NCBI GenBank assembly: GCA_002408385.1 | Contig: DHSB01000255.1 | Coordinates: 8,096-19,304, forward strand | DNA length: 11,209 nucleotides | Source of the DNA: Myxococcales bacterium UBA5297 | GTDB taxonomy: Bacteria > Myxococcota > Myxococcia > Myxococcales > UBA5297 | Direction of reading: 5' to 3' | Shown here: in pieces, positions 1 through 6,974 of the stretch | Position numbering within the stretch: position 1 is the stretch's first letter | How the letters are laid out: every line of letters starts with the position of its first letter | Position numbers and translations under genes: made by a program | The notes under the pieces: model-generated | Database searches by the model: none | Told to the model about the DNA's origin: nothing | What the model saw: only the letters and a program-made list of their open reading frames with translations

Positions 1-25
1 AGCCCGAGCCCGAGCCCGAGCCCGA
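1..25 (+). repeat. Short hexanucleotide tandem repeat (CCCGAG)
   Basis: About four copies of CCCGAG open the window and encode alternating Pro-Glu. The array is cut by the window edge, so its full length is unknown. In-frame hexamer repeats of this kind can vary in copy number without disrupting the frame. Confidence 0.7.
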
Positions 26-989
26 CAGAGGCTATCGCGAGGTCGAGGCGCGCAGCGAGCCTGAGCAGCCCAAGCCTGTCGGCCTGGGCCTGGACGTGAG
101 CGACGAGCCCAGCCGCCGCCGCAGCAGCGAGGTCGAGGTGGTGCCGTTTCCGGACGACGAGCCGCGCTACGGCGAGCCCGAGCCTCGCGCGCGGGAGCGC
201 TCGGGCCCGGCGGTCGGCCCGCCTATCGTCGACTTTTCGCTCAGCTTCACGCTCACCTGGCGCAAGTACCGCTGGTGCCCGGAGGTCGATGACTGCGAGC
301 AGGCCTCGCCGCCGACCGCGGGCAGCGCGCCGCTGCGCTACACGACCGATGCGCCTTACGGTGGTGTCCTGCTCAAGGTCGACCTCTTCCCGCTGGCGCG
401 CAATTCGACCGCGGGGGTGCGGGGCCTCGGCCTGGGCGGCGGCGCCAACTTCAGCCCCTCCATCGCCACCGCCTACCCGGACCCGTCAACCGGCGAGCCG
501 GTCGATGCCGCCTCCAGCCAGAACCGCTACTGGTTCGAGGCGATCTATCGCTACTACTTCGGCCTCGGCGAGGTCGGCAGCGGCTGGATTGGGCTGCGCG
601 CCGGGTACACCGCCTACAAGTTCTCCATCGACGAGAACCCGATAGTCCCCGAGAGCGACCGTGGCGGCTTCTTCGCGACCCTCGACGCCGCCTTGCCGGT
701 GCAGCGCTTCTTGAGGATCGAGGCGCGAGGCTCGCTCGTCCCGGTCGCCTCGCCGGGTGAGAAGGAGATCGCCCGCTACGGCGCCAACGCTTCGGGCGGC
801 GGCTTCTCGGGCGCGGTCGGCCTCACCTCCGATCTCGGGCATCCCGAGTGGCACCTGGGGCTCGGCGCGTTCTTCGAGTTCGCGCATTTTGGCGACCGCT
901 ACGTCAATTACGAGGGCGAGCATCCGGAGTTCGGACGCAGTCTCGAGGACTACATGGGCGTCTCGCTGGGCCTGAAGGCGATGTATTAG
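1..989 (+). CDS. Outer-membrane beta-barrel protein with Pro/Glu-rich N-terminal linker (5' end missing)
   Basis: The reading frame is open from base 3 to the TAG at 987-989, so the gene enters from outside the window; the GTG at 96 is probably internal because the same frame reads Pro-Glu repeats and a charged linker upstream. About 328 residues are visible. The first 70 or so are low-complexity (Pro, Glu, Arg, Ser). From about base 225 the protein switches to alternating polar and hydrophobic or aromatic stretches typical of beta-strands, for example FSLSFTLTW, WFEAIYRYYFGLG, GWIGLRAGYTAYKF and WHLGLGAFFEFAHF. It ends in a strand with a C-terminal tyrosine (LGLKAMY), as outer-membrane proteins recognised by BAM often do. 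I infer a membrane-anchored barrel with a periplasmic, possibly peptidoglycan-spanning, linker; the function is unknown. An upstream domain may exist outside the window. Confidence 0.75.
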   Translation, partial: PEPEPEPDRGYREVEARSEPEQPKPVGLGLDVSDEPSRRRSSEVEVVPFPDDEPRYGEPEPRARERSGPAVGPPIVDFSLSFTLTWRKYRWCPEVDDCEQASPPTAGSAPLRYTTDAPYGGVLLKVDLFPLARNSTAGVRGLGLGGGANFSPSIATAYPDPSTGEPVDAASSQNRYWFEAIYRYYFGLGEVGSGWIGLRAGYTAYKFSIDENPIVPESDRGGFFATLDAALPVQRFLRIEARGSLVPVASPGEKEIARYGANASGGGFSGAVGLTSDLGHPEWHLGLGAFFEFAHFGDRYVNYEGEHPEFGRSLEDYMGVSLGLKAMY

Positions 990-1024
990 CGGGGCTGCGC
1001 CTCTGACGAGTGGTCTGCCCCGCT
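988..1024 (+). terminator. Possible weak terminator hairpin after the beta-barrel gene
   Basis: AGCGGGGC (988-995, overlapping the stop codon) is perfectly complementary to GCCCCGCT (1017-1024), with a 21-base loop. There is no T tract, so this is only a candidate terminator. Confidence 0.3.
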
Positions 1025-1165
1025 CTTGCCCGAGCGAAGCCGAGGCGCCGTCGGCGGTCCGCGCCCCTGCGGAAAGCAGGCTCGAAGCCGGGGAGTCGAA
1101 TCGGCCAACCCCCAAGGCCCGGGTCCGGCCTGTCCGGTTCGGACGCTGCTCGTCCGTGGGCGGGC

Positions 1166-1196
1166 TTGCTCCCGTGGTAGGTCGCTGTGCTACCAT
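1166..1196 (+). promoter_or_regulatory. Candidate promoter for the first Cys-rich lipoprotein gene
   Basis: TACCAT at 1191-1196 resembles the -10 boxes seen before the next two genes (TAGCAT, TAGTAT). TTGCTC at 1166-1171 is a poor -35 match (3 of 6) at a long 19-base spacing. If used, transcription would start near 1203, giving a leader of about 60 bases. Confidence 0.35.
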
Positions 1197-1262
1197 CCGC
1201 GGCCGTCTTACCTCGGGCTCTGGCCGGAGGGCGAAGCTTTCAACCACAAAAAGGAAGACGAA

Positions 1263-2918
1263 ATGAAACACCTCTTGCGGATTGGCTTGGCGCTGAGCTT
1301 GGCACTCTCAGTTTACGGGTGCGGCGGGGGCGAGGAAGAGACCACCGACGCGGGGACCAAGGTCGACGCCGGAAAGAAGGACGCGGGCACGACCTGCGAG
1401 GGCGAGATGTGCAATGGGCAGTGCTGCCCGGCCGACACCCACTGCGACGGCCTGCAGTGCGTGCCCAATGTGTGTACGCCGAACTGTGCGAACCGCTACT
1501 GCGGCGACAGCGACGGCTGCGGCGGCAAGTGCACTGCTTGTCCGAGCGGTCAGACCTGCGACTCGACGAGCTGGCAGTGCAAGTCCACTACCTGCACCCC
1601 GGACTGCGCGGGCAAGGCCTGCGGCGACGCCAACGGCTGCGGCGGCAAGTGCAGCGGGACCTGCCCGTCGGGCCAGTTCTGCAACGCGAGCTTCACCTGC
1701 CAGACCGGCACCTGCACGCCGAGCTGCTCGGGCAAGGCCTGCGGCGACTCCGACGGCTGCACCGGCACCTGCTACGGCACCTGCCCGTCAGGCCAGTCCT
1801 GCAACACCACGACGCACGTCTGCGAGGCCTCCGGCGCCTGTGATCCGAGCACCTGCGCGCAGGGCCAGGGCTGCTACAACCCGGTGACCGGCTCGAGCAG
1901 CGGCGCCACCGTCTGCACCTGCCTGCCCGCCACGCAGTCGAGGCCCGACACCTGCGCCGCCTACGGCTTGGCCTGCGACATGGACCTCGACAATCCGGCC
2001 CCGGCCTCCTGCCGGATGCCCGAGGCGTGGGAGGACTGCGACCCCGAGGGCGCCGGTTGTGCGACCGACTTCATCTGCGTGCCGCTCCAGGGCGGTGGCG
2101 GCGTCTGCGCCGCGGAGTGCTCGGACCCGAGTAGCTGCGACGATCCGATGACGACCTGCTTCCCGGCCCAGGGCATCGGCAACTTCTGCTGGTACAACTT
2201 CTGCGCGGAGAACTCCCAGGGTATTCCGATCCCCTCGGAGTACTACCAGGCGTGCGACTCCAGCGCCGCTGGTGACGGCACCTGCGTGCCCTTCGGCGAT
2301 GGCGCCGGTGGGGTCGTCGGCGTCTGCGTCCAGGCGTCCGGCACGGCGGCCGGGGCCCTGGCCGGATGCGATCCCGATGCGACCCGCTCCAACGCCAGCG
2401 AGCTGTGCCCGGTGGGCGAGCTGTGCCTCGGTTGGTTCCCCAACCCGACCAACCCCGCCGCCTCCCAGGGCACCTGCTTGCCGCTGTGCAACAGCTCGAC
2501 GAACCCCAACCCCGTCAAGAACTGCGCGGGTGGCTTCACTTGCCTCGACGTCACGCAGGCCAACCCGAGCGCGGACCTCGGCGTCTGCTTCCGCGACTGC
2601 GACGTGCTCGCGACCAACACCTGCCCCACCAACGGCCTCGGCCAGCCCGAGGGCTGCTCCCCGGCCTCGGAGACGACCACCGACGGGCTGTGCTGGCCGC
2701 ACGCCTCGCCGGGAAGCGCGGTCGGGGCGACCTGCCCTCTCGACCCGGATGACATGCGCGAGAGCTGCGTGCCGGGCGCGACCTGCCTCGGACAGCAGGG
2801 GGCGACGCAGGGGCAGTGCTACGCCTTCTGCGACCCGAACGGCAGCGTCGGGCCTGCCTGCGCCGGGGGCACCACCTGCGGCGCCAACCCGGGCGATCCG
2901 ATCGGCGTCTGCCAGTAG
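1263..2918 (+). CDS. Cys-rich repeat lipoprotein A (551 residues)
   Basis: I chose the ATG at 1263 because it follows an AAGGAAG ribosome site (about 1251-1257) and gives a lipoprotein signal peptide with lipidation Cys20 (context SVYGC). The frame is open back to about 1026, but that extension has no signal features. After an acidic, Ala/Asp-rich linker come about 70 cysteines (13%). Residues 71-190 are three tandem repeats with an exact 40-residue period, each with a CGDxxGC core and CPSGQxC. Residues 193-551 contain motifs shared with lipoprotein B: GQGCYNP, CTCLP, PDTC, CDPDA, NPNPV and CLDV. They also contain repeated G-x-C-x3-C modules (C282/C286, C405/C409, C442/C446, C519/C523). The protein is likely an envelope- or surface-anchored, disulphide-rich protein. 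No catalytic motif is visible; a binding or structural role is inference only. Confidence 0.85.
   Translation: MKHLLRIGLALSLALSVYGCGGGEEETTDAGTKVDAGKKDAGTTCEGEMCNGQCCPADTHCDGLQCVPNVCTPNCANRYCGDSDGCGGKCTACPSGQTCDSTSWQCKSTTCTPDCAGKACGDANGCGGKCSGTCPSGQFCNASFTCQTGTCTPSCSGKACGDSDGCTGTCYGTCPSGQSCNTTTHVCEASGACDPSTCAQGQGCYNPVTGSSSGATVCTCLPATQSRPDTCAAYGLACDMDLDNPAPASCRMPEAWEDCDPEGAGCATDFICVPLQGGGGVCAAECSDPSSCDDPMTTCFPAQGIGNFCWYNFCAENSQGIPIPSEYYQACDSSAAGDGTCVPFGDGAGGVVGVCVQASGTAAGALAGCDPDATRSNASELCPVGELCLGWFPNPTNPAASQGTCLPLCNSSTNPNPVKNCAGGFTCLDVTQANPSADLGVCFRDCDVLATNTCPTNGLGQPEGCSPASETTTDGLCWPHASPGSAVGATCPLDPDDMRESCVPGATCLGQQGATQGQCYAFCDPNGSVGPACAGGTTCGANPGDPIGVCQ
1473..1832 (+). repeat. Three in-gene tandem repeats of 120 bp
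   Basis: The repeats start at 1473, 1593 and 1713, each encoding 40 residues beginning Cys-Thr-Pro and containing CGD(S/A)(D/N)GC. The constant period and similar DNA suggest in-frame duplication. Repeats 2 and 3 are more alike (both contain GKACGD and GTCPSGQ) than either is to repeat 1. Confidence 0.85.
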
Positions 2919-2944
2919 GCTTTGCGCCCGCTTGGTCGTTGTTT

Positions 2945-2981
2945 GAAACGCCCGCTCGGCCTCAGGCCGAGCGGGCGTTTC
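2945..2981 (+). terminator. Intrinsic terminator after lipoprotein A
   Basis: A perfect 17-bp stem (2945-2961 with 2965-2981) closes on a 3-base TCA loop, 26 bases after the stop codon. The stem starts GAAAC and ends GTTTC, so its 3' arm carries TTT. The symmetry means it could act in both directions. Confidence 0.85.
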
Positions 2982-3155
2982 TCGCTTCGAGCCTGCCAGT
3001 TTTTCGGCGCTCCGATTCCTAACGCCGGGGCGAAGCTATCGGCCCGCTGGCGGCGGGTCCGGCTGCAACCCCGCGACAAAGGATGAAAAAGCCCGGGCTG
3101 TACGCCGCTTGCATTCGCCGGGTCCGGTCGGCCCATTCGCTGCGCGGCCGGGCCG

Positions 3156-3185
3156 TTGACAGGCGAGTCGGCAGACGTCTAGCAT
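3156..3185 (+). promoter_or_regulatory. Candidate sigma-70 type promoter for lipoprotein B
   Basis: A perfect -35 TTGACA (3156-3161) is followed after 18 bases by TAGCAT (3180-3185), a 4 of 6 match to the -10 consensus. The predicted start near 3192 leaves a leader of about 80 bases. This is the best-formed promoter in the window. Confidence 0.6.
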
Positions 3186-3208
3186 GCGTTGATTTCGGGA
3201 AACGGACA

Positions 3209-3228
3209 CCGTGCTGCCGGGAGCACGG
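3209..3228 (+). other. Hairpin in the leader of lipoprotein B
   Basis: CCGTGCT (3209-3215) pairs perfectly with AGCACGG (3222-3228) around a 6-base GCCGGG loop. It lies between the candidate promoter and the ribosome site at about 3259-3265 and does not cover that site. It may stabilise the leader, bind a regulator or be incidental. Confidence 0.4.
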
Positions 3229-3273
3229 GAGCCTGACAAACCGTAGCAAACATGTAACGAGGGAGTCCCACAC

Positions 3274-5559
3274 ATGATTCGAAGCAAGCTGGCGATGGCC
3301 GCCTTCGCCGCGCTCACCTTGGCGCTGACGGGCTGTCCGGACGACAACGACGACGGCAAGAACGATCCGAAGGTCTGCGAGCCCGCGTGCAACGCGAACC
3401 AGACCTGCGACACCGCGCAGGATCCTCCTGTTTGCGTGAACAAGGCGGCTCCGGAGTGCGACCCGGCCTGCGGCGAGGGTTTCACCTGCAACAAGAACGT
3501 CAACCCGCCGCGCTGCAAGCAGGTCGCCTGCGCGCCGGCCTGCACGGGCAATCAGACCTGCGACACGGCGAGCTGGACCTGCAAGGACCCGGTGCCCTGT
3601 CACCCGGGCTGCGCGCTCGGCACGGTCTGCGACGAGACGCAGAACCCGCCCGCGTGCGTGTGTGATCCTGCCTGCCCCGCCGGCCAGCGCTGCGACCTGA
3701 CCCAGACCCCGGCTCTCTGCAAGGCCATCTGCAACCCGCCGGCCGGCTGCATGGACACCTGGGAGGCCTGCAACGAGGAGACCGCGCAGTGCGAGCCGCT
3801 CTCCTGCGGCAGCAACCAGTGCGAGTTCGGCCAGGGCTGCTTCAACCCCTCGACGATGAACCCGAACACCACCACCTGCACCTGTCTGCCCGCCCGCACC
3901 AAGAACGGCCAGGACTTGCCGGACACCTGCGAGGTTTACGGCAAGGTGTGCGATTACAACAAGGACCGTCCCGCGGCCTCGAAATGCAAGCTGCCGGGCG
4001 TCTACGACACCTGCCTGCCCAGCATCGGCTGTGAGGAAGGCCTCGACTGCATCGACGACGGCAGCGGCGGCTGGTGCATGGAGCCGTGCGAGACCACGGC
4101 CGACTGCAGCGACCTCACCGACCTCTGCTACCCGGACAACGGCGACCCGTACGCCAACCACTGCTACTTCAACCTCTGCGCCGCTCCTTGGGCCGAGGGC
4201 AACGCCGCGCGCGCCGCCTACTTCAAGCCCTGCCCGACCCTGATGCCCGGCGAGACCGCGGACCCGACCACCTGGACCGGCACCTGTGTCCCGCTGAGCA
4301 CCTACGGTAGCGCCGGTCAGTTGATGGACGTCGGCCTGTGCTTCCAGGCGGGCACCGCCCCCTCGCACGGCGCATGCGATCCGGACGCCGGCCGCAGCAA
4401 CCTCGGTGAGATGTGCCGGATCAACCAGCTCTGCTCGGGCGTGATGCCCTCGACCGTCGAAGGCAAGCAGGTCGGAGTCTGCTACGAGATGTGCAACGCG
4501 GGCCCCAACCCGAGCCCGGTGGCCGGCTGCGACGCGGCCCCCGACGGCAGCGACTTCTGCCTGGACGTCTCGGGCGTCAACAGCAAGAACCCGAGCTGGC
4601 AGCGCGAGGCCCGCATCGGCTTCTGCTTCGAGGGCTGCAACCCGTTTACCGACGAGCAGTGCTCGGAAGACGCGCTCGGCAACGACCAGGGTTGCTGGTT
4701 CGGCCCCAACCTCGACGAGCAGGGCTACTGCAACGCCATCATCCCGGACGCCCCGGGCGTGGGCGAGAGCTGCACGCCGACTCCGGCGGGCAGCCTCGAC
4801 TACCGCAGCGAGTGCGCCGACCGCCTGATCTGCCTCGCGGTGAACGAGGCTGGCACCGACAACCGCTGCCTCGGCTGGTGCAACCACCTGCAGTGCAACT
4901 TCCTTGACGACTGCGCGGGCTGCGCCGGCGCCTCCTGCGTCGCCTGCACCCCGAACTGCAGCGCGGGCTGCGGCGGCGCCGACGGCTGCGGCGGGACCTG
5001 CGGCTGCGATGCGGGCGAGGTCTGCAACGCCGGCACCTGCTGCACCCCGTCCTGCGACGGCTGCGGCGTCGACGACGGCTGTGGCGGCACCTGTGGCTGC
5101 CCGGAAGGCCAGGCCTGCGAAGAGGGTAGCTGCGAGACCTGCACCCCGACCTGCACCGGCTGCGGCGGCGACGACGGCTGCGGCGGCACCTGCGGCTGCG
5201 ATGCGGGCGAGGTCTGCAACGCCGGCACCTGCTGCACGCCGACCTGCGATGGCATCAACTGCATCGACTTCGAGGCCCTCGAAGGGGCCGACTCGATCGA
5301 GGACCTGTTCTATCCCGACGGCTGCGGCGGGTTCTGCGGCTGCCCGGAGGGCAAGGTCTGCGGCAACACCGGCACCTGCTCCACCTGCGTGCCCGACTGC
5401 CGCTTCAAGAGCTGCGGCGACGACGGCTGCGGCGGCTCCTGCGGTTCGTGCGGCGAGAATCAGCGCTGCGCGACCACCGCGACCGACCAGCAGTGCCTCT
5501 TCATCGACAGCGACGTGGATCCGGCGGTCTCTCCGCTCGGCGTCTGCTCGCCGGAGTAG
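3274..5559 (+). CDS. Cys-rich repeat lipoprotein B (761 residues)
   Basis: The ATG at 3274 follows GAGGGAG at 3259-3265. The signal peptide ends in a good lipobox, L18-T-G-C21. About 107 cysteines (14%) follow. Residues 35-175 contain irregular repeats of the CxPxC...QTCDTA type. Residues 178-541 match the second half of lipoprotein A motif by motif (GQGCFNP, CTCLPA, PDTC, TGTCVP, CDPDAGRSN, NPSPV, CLDV, GFCFEGC). Residues 548-742 form a C-terminal array with CGxDDGCGGTCGC cores. The paralogue A carries a related array at its N-terminus instead, so the parts appear reshuffled. Residues 659-682 break the array with an acidic Cys-poor insert (FEALEGADSIEDLFYPDG). It is probably exported, lipid-anchored and disulphide-bonded; its role is unknown. 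Promoter and terminator flank it, so it is likely monocistronic. Confidence 0.88.
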   Translation: MIRSKLAMAAFAALTLALTGCPDDNDDGKNDPKVCEPACNANQTCDTAQDPPVCVNKAAPECDPACGEGFTCNKNVNPPRCKQVACAPACTGNQTCDTASWTCKDPVPCHPGCALGTVCDETQNPPACVCDPACPAGQRCDLTQTPALCKAICNPPAGCMDTWEACNEETAQCEPLSCGSNQCEFGQGCFNPSTMNPNTTTCTCLPARTKNGQDLPDTCEVYGKVCDYNKDRPAASKCKLPGVYDTCLPSIGCEEGLDCIDDGSGGWCMEPCETTADCSDLTDLCYPDNGDPYANHCYFNLCAAPWAEGNAARAAYFKPCPTLMPGETADPTTWTGTCVPLSTYGSAGQLMDVGLCFQAGTAPSHGACDPDAGRSNLGEMCRINQLCSGVMPSTVEGKQVGVCYEMCNAGPNPSPVAGCDAAPDGSDFCLDVSGVNSKNPSWQREARIGFCFEGCNPFTDEQCSEDALGNDQGCWFGPNLDEQGYCNAIIPDAPGVGESCTPTPAGSLDYRSECADRLICLAVNEAGTDNRCLGWCNHLQCNFLDDCAGCAGASCVACTPNCSAGCGGADGCGGTCGCDAGEVCNAGTCCTPSCDGCGVDDGCGGTCGCPEGQACEEGSCETCTPTCTGCGGDDGCGGTCGCDAGEVCNAGTCCTPTCDGINCIDFEALEGADSIEDLFYPDGCGGFCGCPEGKVCGNTGTCSTCVPDCRFKSCGDDGCGGSCGSCGENQRCATTATDQQCLFIDSDVDPAVSPLGVCSPE
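4981..5057 (+). repeat. 77-bp direct repeat inside lipoprotein B, copy 1
   Basis: This copy matches 5173-5249 with 3 differences in 77 bases, at a distance of 192 bases (64 codons). It encodes DGCGGTCGCDAGEVCNAG followed by TCCTP. The intervening unit at about 5077-5120 encodes a similar peptide with more diverged DNA. Confidence 0.85.
5173..5249 (+). repeat. 77-bp direct repeat inside lipoprotein B, copy 2
   Basis: This is the second copy of the repeat at 4981-5057. Near-identity, including at synonymous positions, points to recent in-frame duplication or gene conversion. Confidence 0.85.
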
Positions 5560-5584
5560 TCGCAAGGTAGCAGCTCAGTAGCTC

Positions 5585-5614
5585 GGCCCCCGTCTGGCTC
5601 GCCAGGCGGGGGCC
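5585..5614 (+). terminator. Terminator hairpin after lipoprotein B
   Basis: GGCCCCCGTCTGG (5585-5597) pairs with CCAGGCGGGGGCC (5602-5614) around a CTCG loop: 13 pairs, one of them G-U. It lies 25 bases past the stop codon. No real T tract follows, so termination may be less efficient or factor-assisted. Confidence 0.7.
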
Positions 5615-5658
5615 ACTTACTTGCGGGCCTCCACTGCCGCGGCCGACCCCCGCCGCGC

Positions 5659-5664
5659 TAGTAT
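5659..5664 (+). promoter_or_regulatory. Candidate -10 box for lipoprotein C, near-leaderless
   Basis: TAGTAT at 5659-5664 sits only 8 bases before the ATG at 5673. The predicted transcription start is about 5670-5672, at or next to the start codon. No convincing -35 is visible at 16-18 bases upstream. Confidence 0.35.
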
Positions 5665-5672
5665 TTCCGACC

Positions 5673-6626
5673 ATGTTCACGACGCGATTCTCGAGTGCAG
5701 CGACGTTGGCCGTCGCCTTGGTATGGGCCTGCGGCGGCGGCGACAGGCCAGGCGGCCTCGGTGGTGGCGACGCGGGCGCAGCCTGTCCGCCGTGCGCGAT
5801 CGATCAGACCTGCGACCACGGCTCGGGCGAGTGCGTACTCGCGCTCGTCGAGGGGGAGCTGTGTGGTGAGCTGCCGGGCGACGGCGGAATCGTCGAAGGG
5901 CTCTGCCGCGAAGGGCTCGAGTGCGGGGCCGTCGGCTCAGGGGGCGCGCGCTGCTCGCGCGGGTGCACGGCCAAGAACGTCGCGGTCTGCGGCGAGGAGC
6001 GGGAGTGCTTCGCGCGCCCCGGCAGCTCGGCTCAGGGGTTCTGTGGCAAGCGGGTCGCGGTCGGCGAGACCTGCGACATCGCCTCGCTCACCGTGTGCGG
6101 GTCGGGCCTCTCCTGCATCACCCCGTCCTCCGGCCAGACTGCAGGCCGCTGCTTCGCCAACTGCGGGGGCAGCGCCGGAGGCTGTCCCGCAGGGCAGTCG
6201 TGCGCCGATCCCTTCGCGGTCGCGGGCGTGGGCTTCTGCGTCGTGCCGGTCGAGCGATGCGACCACACGCGCCTCGAGTTCTGCGGACAGGGCGAGCTGT
6301 GCGTGCGGCTGCCCGACGTGACCTGGGGCTACTGCCACAAGCGTTGCGAGGAGAGCGTCGACTGCGGTGGAGAGACGTGCGTCTTCGTGACCGGGGGCAT
6401 CGGCTTCTGTGCCGAGCCGGTCGGCAGTTGTGGTGAGGGCGAGCTCGCCTCGAGCTGCGAGGTCTGCGACCCGGCGCAGGACCTCCACTGCGGCAACGGC
6501 GACCTCTGCGTGGAGATCGCGGGAAGCACGGTGTGCAAGCCCGACTGCACGCTCGAAGGCAGCCAGTGCCCGGGCGATACCGTGTGCACGCCGCTCGAGG
6601 GGACAGGGCTGCGGGTCTGTCTCTGA
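5673..6626 (+). CDS. Cys-rich repeat lipoprotein C (317 residues)
   Basis: The ATG at 5673 gives a signal peptide with lipidation Cys20 (context LVWAC), followed by a Gly/Asp-rich linker and 39 cysteines (12%). No Shine-Dalgarno sequence precedes the start; a TAGTAT -10-like box ends 8 bases before it, suggesting a leaderless message. Four modules of the form C-x3-C-x5-7-C-x4-5-C begin at C94, C160, C221 and C288, a period of about 61-67 residues. Between them, segments with GFC, then Cys, then CGxGxLC recur (from residues 123, 188 and 245). The same G-x-C-x3-C signature occurs in lipoproteins A and B, so this is a shorter relative without the CGD repeat arrays. It is probably exported and disulphide-rich; no enzymatic motif is seen. 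Confidence 0.82.
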   Translation: MFTTRFSSAATLAVALVWACGGGDRPGGLGGGDAGAACPPCAIDQTCDHGSGECVLALVEGELCGELPGDGGIVEGLCREGLECGAVGSGGARCSRGCTAKNVAVCGEERECFARPGSSAQGFCGKRVAVGETCDIASLTVCGSGLSCITPSSGQTAGRCFANCGGSAGGCPAGQSCADPFAVAGVGFCVVPVERCDHTRLEFCGQGELCVRLPDVTWGYCHKRCEESVDCGGETCVFVTGGIGFCAEPVGSCGEGELASSCEVCDPAQDLHCGNGDLCVEIAGSTVCKPDCTLEGSQCPGDTVCTPLEGTGLRVCL

Positions 6627-6662
6627 GCCGGTCGAGACCGGAGCGCACCGCGCCTGAAGAGC

Positions 6663-6685
6663 GGTCGAAGAATCCTTCTTCGACC
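6663..6685 (+). terminator. Terminator-like hairpin after lipoprotein C
   Basis: GGTCGAAGAA (6663-6672) and TTCTTCGACC (6676-6685) form a perfect 10-bp stem with a TCC loop, 37 bases after the stop codon. The arm contains TTCTT but no T tract follows. It is a candidate terminator or processing hairpin. Confidence 0.5.
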
Positions 6686-6754
6686 CCGTCCGGTTCCGCT
6701 CTCCCCGAACTACCAACCTTGAGATTCGTCGCGCGGGAGCACGACTTTCGGTGG

Positions 6755-6772
6755 GCCGGCCTTCGTGCCGGC
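6755..6772 (+). repeat. Palindromic hairpin (GCCGGC-CTTCGT-GCCGGC)
   Basis: Two GCCGGC arms flank a 6-base CTTCGT loop. It belongs to the hairpin-rich gene-free stretch and may be part of a dispersed palindromic element. Confidence 0.45.
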
Positions 6773-6821
6773 CGGCTGGGAGCTTCGAGTCGGCCGCGCT
6801 TCTGCCCAATTCCTCGACGAA

Positions 6822-6844
6822 GCGCATTGCGATGCGCCCCTACC
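6822..6844 (+). repeat. Palindromic element ending TGCGCCCCTACC, copy 1
   Basis: GCGCAT (6822-6827) pairs with ATGCGC (6832-6837) around TGCG. The 3' flank gives TGCGCCCCTACC (6833-6844), the same 12 bases that end the hairpin at 9696-9720. The arms differ between copies while pairing is kept, as expected for small REP-like elements. Confidence 0.5.
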
Positions 6845-6935
6845 ACTCTGCGACCGGTTCGCTTGGGCTCCGGGCGAAGCCCGGGCTGTGAGGCGCGGGA
6901 GAGGGCACTTCCACTTGCTTGCGCGTGCTTTCAGC

Positions 6936-6974
6936 GTCCAGTCCGCTGTTCGTTCAGCCAGATGCAGCCGGGCG
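6936..6974 (+). repeat. Dispersed intergenic repeat, copy 1
   Basis: GTCCAGTCCGCTGTTCGTT (6936-6954) is identical to 9541-9559. After a short divergent spacer both continue GA(T/C)GCAGCCGGGCG. The other copy lies in the second gene-free region. Confidence 0.75.

Noticed and set aside
1026..1262. Upstream extension of lipoprotein A to the first start-like codon in frame
   Set aside because: The extension is basic and Pro/Gly-rich, and would bury the lipoprotein signal peptide; ATG 1263 has a ribosome site.
3083..3277. 64-codon frame upstream of lipoprotein B whose TGA overlaps its ATG
   Set aside because: The ATGA overlap is suggestive, but the purine-rich site abuts the start codon, the product is Arg-rich and unremarkable, and the best promoter (3156-3185) lies inside it.
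3019..5565. 848-codon open frame on the minus strand opposite lipoprotein B
   Set aside because: The translation is Ala/Val/Gly/Arg-rich with no domain. The long opening follows from the GC-rich third positions of the sense gene, which has a signal peptide, ribosome site, promoter and terminator.
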